From the NCBI GenBank assembly GCA_035566435.1, contig DATMRF010000105.1, positions 124,001 to 188,000 of the forward strand: DNA of 64,000 nt, written 5' to 3'. Under the pieces are notes generated by a model. That model did not search any database. It was given only the letters and a program-made list of their open reading frames with translations, and was not told the origin of the DNA. Made by a program: the position numbers and the translations under genes. Origin of the DNA: DATMRF01 sp035566435 (lineage in GTDB: Bacteria > Verrucomicrobiota > Verrucomicrobiia > Limisphaerales > UBA8199). Positions within the stretch are counted from its first letter, which is position 1. Each line of letters starts with the position of its first letter. Below are positions 57,754-64,000 of this stretch, piece by piece.

Positions 57754-59280
57754 ATGAAACCGACAGGCATGGTGTATCTGGTAGGGGCGGGGCCTGGCGA
57801 CGCGGGATTATTGACTTTGCGGGGCGCCGAGCTGATCGGTCGCGCCGACGTCGTGGTTTATGACGCGCTGGTTAATCCCGAACTGTTGCGGCTGGCTCCG
57901 AAGACCGCCGAGATCATCTATGGGGGCAAGCGCGCCAAAGAACACGCCATCCCCCAGAGCGAACTGAACCAGTTGCTGATCGCCAAAGCCAGGTCGGGCA
58001 AGATAGTGGTGCGGCTCAAAGGCGGGGATCCTTACGTGTTCGGCCGCGGCGGAGAAGAAGCGGTGGAATTGGCCGATGCTCGCATTCCCTTCGAAGTCGT
58101 ACCGGGCGTCTCCTCATTCGTCGCGGTGCCCAATTACGCCGGGGTGCCGTTGACCCACCGGGATTTCTGCTCCCGGCTGACGCTCATCACCGGCCACGAG
58201 GACCCCGCGAAGGAAGATTCGAGCATCGATTGGGCCCACGTGGCGCAGACTCCCGGCACCAAGGTGATCATGATGGGGACCGACCGGATCGGGCAAATCG
58301 CCCAAACACTCGTGACGCACGGCATGGACTCCGCAACGCCTGTTGCAATGATTCGCTGGGGCACCACTGGTCGCCAGCAGTCGATAGACGGCACCCTGGC
58401 GAACATTGGGGAAGTGGCGGCCAAAACCAAGATCGCCCCGCCAACGGTCGCCGTTATCGGGAGCGTAGTAAGCCTCCGTTCCAAGCTCAACTGGTTCGAG
58501 CGGCGTCCGCTTTTCGGGCAGCGCGTCGTAGTGACCCGCACGCGCGACCAGGCGGGCCAGCTTTCACATCGGCTGACCGAACTGGGAGCCGAGGTCCTGG
58601 AAGTTCCGACGATTAAGCTCGAGCCGCCTACCCAGCGGGAGCCGTTGGTGGACGCCCTGCTGGAACTCAATTCTTACGATTGGCTCGTCTTCACCAGCGC
58701 GAACGGCGTCACCACGTTTTTCGACTACTTTTTCCGTCAGTTCCACGATATGCGCGACATCGGCGGCGCTCGCATCGCCGCCGTCGGCCCAGCCACCGCC
58801 AGGAAGCTAAAAGAGCTTCATTTGCAGGTTGACCTGATGCCCGATGAAGCCCTCGCGGCGAGCATCGCCGAAGCGTTCGCCGAATACGAAAGCATCGAGA
58901 ACCTCAAAATTTGCCTGTTGCGTGCCGAGGTCGCCAACCCCGAGCTGCCGGCGGCGCTCGAAGCTATGGGGGCTATCGTGGACGACATCGCTTGTTATCG
59001 AACCGTGCCCGAGACCGAGGATGTCTCCGGCGTCGCGGCCAACCTGCTCGAACGCGGCGCCGATTGGGTCACTTTTACCAGCGGGTCAACGGTCGAGCAC
59101 TTTCACGCGCGCTTTGATCTGCCCGCCCTGGTGAAGGAATTCCCTCAAATGAAACTCGCCTCCATCGGCCCGGAGACCTCCAGAGCGCTAGCGGCACTCG
59201 ACCTGAAGCCTGCCCTTGAGGCCAGGCAACACACGAGCGACGGGCTCGTTGAAGCCCTGGTTAAAGCCTCCAGGCTCTGA
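57754..59280 (+). CDS. cobA-hemD: Fused uroporphyrinogen-III C-methyltransferase / uroporphyrinogen-III synthase
   Basis: 508 aa. Residues 1-245 are SUMT (CobA): VYLVGAGPGDAGLLTLRGAE, GGDPYVFGRGGEEAVELA, FEVVPGVSSFVAVPNYAGVP and PVAMIRWGTTGRQQSIDGTL. It adds two methyl groups from SAM to uroporphyrinogen III to give precorrin-2. Residues about 255-505 are HemD: GQRVVVTRTRDQAGQLSHRL, DWLVFTSANGVTTFFDYF, RIAAVGPATARKLKELHLQV, ADWVTFTSGSTVEHFHARF and SIGPETSRALAALDLKPAL, which closes hydroxymethylbilane to uroporphyrinogen III. The fusion couples ring closure to siroheme/cobalamin branching and is known from several phyla. Normal length for such fusions. Confidence 0.96.
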   Translation: MKPTGMVYLVGAGPGDAGLLTLRGAELIGRADVVVYDALVNPELLRLAPKTAEIIYGGKRAKEHAIPQSELNQLLIAKARSGKIVVRLKGGDPYVFGRGGEEAVELADARIPFEVVPGVSSFVAVPNYAGVPLTHRDFCSRLTLITGHEDPAKEDSSIDWAHVAQTPGTKVIMMGTDRIGQIAQTLVTHGMDSATPVAMIRWGTTGRQQSIDGTLANIGEVAAKTKIAPPTVAVIGSVVSLRSKLNWFERRPLFGQRVVVTRTRDQAGQLSHRLTELGAEVLEVPTIKLEPPTQREPLVDALLELNSYDWLVFTSANGVTTFFDYFFRQFHDMRDIGGARIAAVGPATARKLKELHLQVDLMPDEALAASIAEAFAEYESIENLKICLLRAEVANPELPAALEAMGAIVDDIACYRTVPETEDVSGVAANLLERGADWVTFTSGSTVEHFHARFDLPALVKEFPQMKLASIGPETSRALAALDLKPALEARQHTSDGLVEALVKASRL

Positions 59281-59297
59281 TTTTTGGGCTCCGACCC

Positions 59298-61331
59298 TCA
59301 GCACACGGCTTCCAACGGCCGTCGGGTGACAAACGCCGTCTCCGTAGCCAGGGCTACGCCGGTGACCTTCGCCACGGTTTCCAGCAATTCGTTTACCCGC
59401 GGGGGTTTGCTCAGCACGGCGTCCACTTTGGCGACTCCCTCGCCTTTGTCTTCGAGCATCGTGCCCCAGCCCGTCAACATAACCACCGCAGTGCCCGGCG
59501 ATTGGCTCTTGATCTTTTCGGCCACCTGCCGCCCGTTCACCCCCGGCATGCCCAGGTCGGTTATAACCAGCTCAAACGGCCGCCCCTGAGCTCTGGCCTG
59601 ATGGAACAATTCCAGCCCGGCTTCGCCGCCATCAGCGGTTTCCACCCGGTGCTGATAAAACTCGAGAATTTCTTTCAGCATCTCACGCAACAGGGGTTCG
59701 TCGTCGATACACAGAATACGAAGCGAGGCAGGAACCGGGGAAGCGGCGGCGGGTGCGGCTTCCTTTGGCGTCGGCGGACGGCGCAAAGGCAGAATCAACT
59801 GGACCGTTGTGCCTTTGTTCACTGCACTCATGATCTCAATCCGGCCTTCGTGCCGTTCCACGGTGCCATACACCATTGCCAACCCGAGACCGGAACCGCC
59901 ACGCTGTTGTTTGGTTGAAAAGAATGGCTCGAGACACCGCTGTCTGGTCTTTTCATCCATGCCGATGCCGTTGTCGGTGACCTCGAGGATGACATGCGTC
60001 GCCTCCTGCGTTTGGCCCGGCAAGGTCCCCAGGCTGGCCCGCCGCGCAGACAACTTGATCCAGCCGCCCTGGGGCAGCGCATCCACTGAGTTCAGAACCA
60101 GGTTGGTCAGGGCTTCCCGGAGATCGGATTCATTGCAGTACATTTCAGGCAAGCCGTCCTCCAGGTTCGTTTCCACCCGAACGGCCAGGCCCCGGCCTTG
60201 AGGAATATCCCGCCACAGCGGACTGGTCAGTTCCACGACCTGCTCGACCATTCGCTTGGGGGAAACCAGCCGGAGCTGGTCGTTATGCTCGCGGCGCCGA
60301 TAGAACTCACCCATGCGCGCGACGATCTGCGCGATGTCCTCGGCCGAGGTGCGGATGTTTTCGAGATTTTTTCGACCGTGGTCGCTCAGGCTAGGCTCTT
60401 TCTTGAGCAACATTTCCGCGAACGCGAGGATTGGCGAAAGCGCATTGTTCACGTCGTGCGCGATGCCGCTGGCCATCTGACCGAGGGCGCGCAGCCGCTC
60501 CTGCTGCATCACCGACTGCTGCGTTTGACGCAGTTCGTCATAAGCCGTTTGCAATTCCTGGCGCAAATGGGCTTGCTGGAAGAGGCTGCGGCATTTTTCC
60601 TCCGCCGACAGGACTTTGACTTGCAGCTCCCGTTTCTCGGAGTTAATCGATTCCACCTGGTTCAGCACCTGTTCGTTGATGTGCCGTGCCTCTTCGAGCA
60701 CGAGCACGATCATGCTCACGGCGATGAAGAGCTGCAGCACTGCCGAGAACAGAAACCCGGCGTTGATGAGCGTGTCAAACCTTTGTGAGAAGGGGTAGGT
60801 GATCAGGTAGATGCCCCATAGGAAAAAACCGAAAAAGAGCATGCCCACCGCCAGAAACTGGCGATTGTGGCGGAGCCGGTAAAAGCTGGCTCCGGCGAAC
60901 ATACTGGCGAGGCCAGTCAAAATGAACGTGGGCAATTGCACATAGAAGGGATCCTTCGCAACGATTCGCCCCGCATAGCCCCAAATAAGCAGGAAGCCGA
61001 TGAACCAACTGAACAAGGATTGCGGTGCGTGGAGTTCCAGGAAAGAAAGGCTGCCCCAAAGCAGGAAAACCGCCGAAAGCGAAACGCACCAACCCCGCAT
61101 TACCGCGACAAACGAATCGGCCGAGGGGTTGGGGGTCGTGATGCCAATCGTCAGCCACAACGCGTAAAACAGCCACGCCGCGGTCCAGATCGTGAAGTAA
61201 TACCGCTTGGTATAACGGTTGAGATAATAAAACAGCCCCACCAACACCCAGACGCTCAATAGCGAAACCAGCAGCGCCGCCCGCATATACTCCCGCGGAA
61301 ATATAATGTCGAAACCTTTAATCTCGCTCAT
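59298..61331 (-). CDS. Membrane-bound hybrid histidine kinase with C-terminal receiver
   Basis: 677 aa (MSEIKGFDIIFPREYMRAAL). Seven to eight membrane helices at about 15-225 form the sensor (ALLVSLLSVWVLVGLFYYLN to FLFSAVLQLFIAVSMIVLVL), without a periplasmic domain. A coiled coil at 230-285 (EQVLNQVESINSEKRELQVK) follows. The HisKA box is LGQMASGIAHDVNNALSPIL. The ATPase motifs are LTNLVLNSVDALPQGG, DNGIGMDEKTRQRCLEPFFS and GSGLGLAMVYGTVERHEG. The receiver (555-670) has CIDDEPLLREML, phospho-acceptor Asp in LVITDLGMPGVNG, and KPPRVNELL. Ligand unknown. Convergent with the cobA-hemD gene; no separate regulator is adjacent. Confidence 0.93.
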   Translation of the reverse strand: MSEIKGFDIIFPREYMRAALLVSLLSVWVLVGLFYYLNRYTKRYYFTIWTAAWLFYALWLTIGITTPNPSADSFVAVMRGWCVSLSAVFLLWGSLSFLELHAPQSLFSWFIGFLLIWGYAGRIVAKDPFYVQLPTFILTGLASMFAGASFYRLRHNRQFLAVGMLFFGFFLWGIYLITYPFSQRFDTLINAGFLFSAVLQLFIAVSMIVLVLEEARHINEQVLNQVESINSEKRELQVKVLSAEEKCRSLFQQAHLRQELQTAYDELRQTQQSVMQQERLRALGQMASGIAHDVNNALSPILAFAEMLLKKEPSLSDHGRKNLENIRTSAEDIAQIVARMGEFYRRREHNDQLRLVSPKRMVEQVVELTSPLWRDIPQGRGLAVRVETNLEDGLPEMYCNESDLREALTNLVLNSVDALPQGGWIKLSARRASLGTLPGQTQEATHVILEVTDNGIGMDEKTRQRCLEPFFSTKQQRGGSGLGLAMVYGTVERHEGRIEIMSAVNKGTTVQLILPLRRPPTPKEAAPAAASPVPASLRILCIDDEPLLREMLKEILEFYQHRVETADGGEAGLELFHQARAQGRPFELVITDLGMPGVNGRQVAEKIKSQSPGTAVVMLTGWGTMLEDKGEGVAKVDAVLSKPPRVNELLETVAKVTGVALATETAFVTRRPLEAVC

Positions 61332-61597
61332 ATGAACACTCTGCAGTGCACAGCATTATTAGTTCGGGAACAGCCTCGGACATCCCGTTTTCTCAGGGAT
61401 TACGAAGCAGTTCCTGCGCCAATCCGTTGTCCGGTTTGAGCTTTCACGCGATGATTTTGGCCTGCTGATGCAGATTCCCACCGGTTTTTGTAACATATTC
61501 ACAGCCTGCGGCTTGAGTGTTTCCACTTGAAGTCATCCGGAGGGTTGATTCCAGCCCAGGAACGACGGAATTCGAGGTGGAAATCGCTCAACAGGTA

Positions 61598-61843
61598 ATG
61601 AAACTCAAACATGCGATCAACAGTAGGACACTGCTCGTCCCATCGTTGGCGCTGAACGTGGCACTGCTTGTCTTGGGTGCGCACTTTGTGACGCAAATCC
61701 AGGAACTGTATGAGCAAGTGACTCAGGCCCCGGCTGGCCAGCGAGTCGTGAAGGATGTTCGTGAGCGACCTGGCGCGGAGGCGAATGGCGGGCGGTCGAA
61801 AACGCGTGCCGTTCACCTGGCTGGCGCGCAGGGGCCGCCCTGA
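61598..61843 (+). CDS. Small membrane protein
   Basis: 81 aa from the ATG at 61598 (MKLKHAINSRTLLVPSLALN), preceded by an AGGT sequence. One membrane helix (LLVPSLALNVALLVLGAHFV), then a polar, partly helical tail (TQIQELYEQVTQAPAGQRVV, KDVRERPGAEANGG). Single-pass proteins of this size and pattern are seen in Verrucomicrobia but I cannot name a family. It lies between the divergent kinase and the convergent NADH dehydrogenase. Confidence 0.5.
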   Translation: MKLKHAINSRTLLVPSLALNVALLVLGAHFVTQIQELYEQVTQAPAGQRVVKDVRERPGAEANGGRSKTRAVHLAGAQGPP

Positions 61844-61904
61844 GTGATGGAAGGTGGGCCGGCCGATGGCCTCGCAGGAAGCCTTTCAGCGACAGGCCTC
61901 AACC

Positions 61905-63230
61905 CTACCTTGGGTCGTGTGGGGTGCTTTCCAAATCTATCCTCCCCGGCACCCTGTTGTGCGCCTGTGGCAGCGCGGTGATGAGACGGGCGCTGCGCTT
62001 GTAGGCGAAATAGGAATAAACCCATTGTATCATTACGGAGAGCTTGTTCCTGAAGCCGATGAGAAAAATGAGGTGCACGAACAACCACGCCAGCCACGCC
62101 AGTAGCCCCGAAAAGTGGAAGCGGCCTATCCAAGCCACGGCAGCAGAGCGGCCGATCGTCGCCATCGTTCCGCGGTCCCAATACTTGAACGGCGGTCGCG
62201 GCGCGCGGGCCCTCCCCAAATCCAATTCATCGGCAATAATTCCGCTCACGTGCCGGGCCATCTGCATGGCGGCAGGAGAAACGCCGGGCACCGGCTTGCC
62301 ATCCGCGCCGAGCACCAGCGCCATATCGCCGACGGCGAACACTTCCGGGTGACCGGGCAGGCTTAGGTCGGGCAGCACCTTGACGCGGCCGGCTCGGTCC
62401 AACTCAACGCCCAGTTTCCCGGTGAGCGGCACTGCGGAGACCCCGGCCGCCCATAATATAGTTTGCGCCCGGATGATTTCGCCGCCCGCCAGTTCCACCT
62501 CGCCTTCGCGGATGGCCTGCACTCGCGCCAAGGTACGGACCTGGACCCCCAACCCGCTCAACTGCTGCGCCGCGCTCTCGGTCAGGTCGGGGGGCAAATG
62601 CGATAATACAACAGGCGCCGCTTCGATCAGAATGATCTTCGCCCGCGCAGGCTCTATGCGCCGGAAGTCGCGAGCCAGGACAGTGCGCGCCAGCTCAGCA
62701 AAAGCCCCTGCCAATTCCACGCCGGTCGGGCCTCCGCCGATGATCACGATCGTCATCAGCTTATCCCGCTCGGCGCCGTCGAGGGTGTCTTCCGCCAGCT
62801 CGAACGCCTGCAAAACGCGGCTGCGGATGAGCAGCGCGTCGTTGATGGTCTTCAGCCCAGGCGCGAATTTCTCCCACTCAGGATGGCCGAAATAGCTCGC
62901 GCAGCCGCCGAGCGCGAGCACCAGGTAGTCATACACCAGGGATGTCCGCCCCAGGAACACCTGGCGGAAACCGAGATTGAAGTCCACCACCTCGTCCATC
63001 AGTACCGTGATATGCGGACGGTCGGCGAGGATGGACCGGATCGGTTGGGCGATATCCGGCGCCGCCAGGCCCGCGGCCGCAACCTGGTACAGCAATGGCT
63101 GAAACAGGTGGTGATTCGTGCGGTCTACCACAGTTATGCGCGCGGCCGGATGGCGAAAACGCTCGCAGAAGGTCAGGCCGCCGAAACCGGCGCCGAGCAC
63201 GATCACGCGCTGATCCTTGGGGTCGGTCAT
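61905..63230 (-). CDS. ndh: Type II NADH dehydrogenase (NDH-2)
   Basis: 441 aa from the ATG at 63230 (MTDPKDQRVIVLGAGFGGLT); an earlier in-frame start at 63272 adds non-conserved residues. FAD-binding GAGFGGLTFCERF, the strand ITVVDRTNHHLFQPLLYQVA (typical NDH-2), NADH-binding VIIGGGPTGVELAGAFAELA and the second FAD motif HPEVFAVGDMALVLG are intact. The C-terminal membrane-association part is FSGLLAWLAWLFVHLIFLIG FRNKLSV (split here). The enzyme passes electrons from NADH to quinone without pumping protons, on the inner face of the membrane. Single gene on its strand. Confidence 0.95.
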   Translation of the reverse strand: MTDPKDQRVIVLGAGFGGLTFCERFRHPAARITVVDRTNHHLFQPLLYQVAAAGLAAPDIAQPIRSILADRPHITVLMDEVVDFNLGFRQVFLGRTSLVYDYLVLALGGCASYFGHPEWEKFAPGLKTINDALLIRSRVLQAFELAEDTLDGAERDKLMTIVIIGGGPTGVELAGAFAELARTVLARDFRRIEPARAKIILIEAAPVVLSHLPPDLTESAAQQLSGLGVQVRTLARVQAIREGEVELAGGEIIRAQTILWAAGVSAVPLTGKLGVELDRAGRVKVLPDLSLPGHPEVFAVGDMALVLGADGKPVPGVSPAAMQMARHVSGIIADELDLGRARAPRPPFKYWDRGTMATIGRSAAVAWIGRFHFSGLLAWLAWLFVHLIFLIGFRNKLSVMIQWVYSYFAYKRSARLITALPQAHNRVPGRIDLESTPHDPR

Positions 63231-63775
63231 GGGATAGTGTTCACCGGGTTGGGGAAGAAGTCCACGGTCCAAGACCTAACACTTGGACCCGGAAGCGGGT
63301 GACGCCTGACCCGGATATCTCATACCCCGCACGAAATGCCGACAGCCCGGAGCGGCGGCATGTTGCCAGCTTAGACCGGTTGGACCTTGTATGCCGGCAA
63401 CATGCCGGCGCTCTGCCCTGGCAAGTAAATATCCGGGCTGTTCGTGCTCGGCGGTCGAGAAATTGTCCTCGGCCCAACAATGACAGGAAAACCGAACGCC
63501 GGTTTGTCGATGGCGGCTTCTGGGAGGACTTAGCTCGTGTAGAAACCGCCTGCGCTGGATGCGGCGCAGTCGGTTGCGCTTGCATGTTCGGCGCACGAGT
63601 CGATATTGGAGGGCCCGAGCGGTCGAAGCTGCTTTGTGAAGGACCTGCACGTTCTGGCGACCGCATATTTAAGGCTGTGAAACAGGGCGGGGGCGGCCAT
63701 GTCCCTGTGAAGAAGACATTGATTGAGAGTGCTCGGGGACGTGGCCGTCCCCGCCCCGGTTCAAGGAAAGGAAGC
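63231..63775. other. Non-coding stretch before fumC
   Basis: 545 bp without a gene. It holds the inverted repeat at 63353-63413 and GC-rich words such as GGGGACGTGGCCGTCCCCGC (63735-63754). The fumC promoter should be at its right end; no box stands out. Confidence 0.55.
63353..63413. repeat. Inverted repeat CGGCATGTTGCC
   Basis: AGCGGCGGCATGTTGCCAGC (63352-63371) pairs, with two mismatches, with TGCCGGCAACATGCCGGCGC at about 63392-63412. Short spacer, AT-richer than the flanks. Confidence 0.75.
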
Positions 63776-64000
63776 ATGAAGATTGAATTTCGCGCCGAGA
63801 CGGATTCCATGGGCCAGATGCAGGTCCCGGCGGAGGCCTATTACGGCGCGCAAACCGCCCGGGCCATCGAGAATTTTCCCATCAGCAACCTGCGTTTTCC
63901 GCGGGGGTTTATCCGGGCCCTGGGGTTGGTTAAGAGGCACGCCGCTATCACGAATGAGGCGCTGGGTCTGATTCCCAAGCCTATTTCCGAAGCCATCCAG
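63776..64000 (+). CDS. fumC: Class II fumarate hydratase (5' part; runs off the window)
   Basis: 75 codons to the window edge from the ATG at 63776 (MKIEFRAETDSMGQMQVPAE), preceded by a purine-rich ribosome-binding site (AAGGAAAGGAAG). Residues 12-24 (MGQMQVPAEAYYGAQTARAI) and ENFPISNLRFPRGFIRALGL are the standard N-terminus of FumC (E-x-D-x-x-G...YYGAQT.R...NF.I). The enzyme interconverts fumarate and malate in the TCA cycle as a cytosolic tetramer, without an iron-sulfur cluster. Aspartase shares this architecture, but the N-terminal pattern fits fumarase better. About 390 residues are missing. Confidence 0.92.
   Translation, partial: MKIEFRAETDSMGQMQVPAEAYYGAQTARAIENFPISNLRFPRGFIRALGLVKRHAAITNEALGLIPKPISEAIQ

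Overview
The window reads as a chromosomal segment of a GC-rich, heterotrophic bacterium of the Verrucomicrobiota, probably a Pedosphaera/Limisphaerales relative. This is inferred from gene families and not from a marker tree. The clues are a DUF1501 gene coupled to a cytochrome-type DUF1549/DUF1553 gene, a pseudopilin with a C-terminal H-X9-DG motif, a TIGR03067-type small protein, large secreted beta-propeller and beta-helix proteins, a fused uroporphyrinogen methyltransferase/synthase, and many short palindromic repeats and RAYT-transposase fragments. I see no rRNA, tRNA, CRISPR array, integrase or phage structural module.

Layout. 1-30.3 kb is mostly ordinary chromosome: an O-methyltransferase (cut by the window edge), a fucose-isomerase-like protein, a GH28-like protein, panD, a secreted trypsin-like protease, purM and purD on either side of an FKBP isomerase, a degenerate S41 protease, a three-domain LMW-phosphatase/RpiB/SHMT fusion, rho, a pseudopilin, a large hybrid histidine kinase, rpoN, ferritin, a neutral-ceramidase-like protein, an MDR dehydrogenase and a beta-propeller protein.

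30.3-47.4 kb is an accessory, repeat-rich zone. It holds REP-like palindromes, RAYT remnants, pseudogenes (a truncated secreted protein, a thioredoxin-like remnant, a frameshifted orphan gene, a deleted outer-membrane paralogue), about fifteen small genes mostly on the + strand, and seven same-orientation copies of an approximately 110-bp repeat, three of which end just upstream of the start codon of a small gene. Two near-identical RAYT-derived elements flank a secreted beta-helix gene.

47.4-64 kb returns to stable content: a zinc-ribbon membrane protein, the DUF1501 and DUF1549/1553 pair, a secreted subtilase with a secretin-like N domain, a tetrapyrrole cluster (CcsA/HemX-like protein, hemA, hemC, fused cobA-hemD), a membrane-bound hybrid kinase, a type II NADH dehydrogenase and the start of fumC.

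How the genes work together: purM/purD serve purine synthesis, the SHMT domain supplies one-carbon units and panD feeds pantothenate. The hem cluster makes uroporphyrinogen III and precorrin-2 for heme, siroheme or cobalamin. rpoN and several two-component proteins provide regulation. The best candidates for something new are the three-enzyme fusion and the repeat-plus-small-gene modules at 32.7-42.2 kb.
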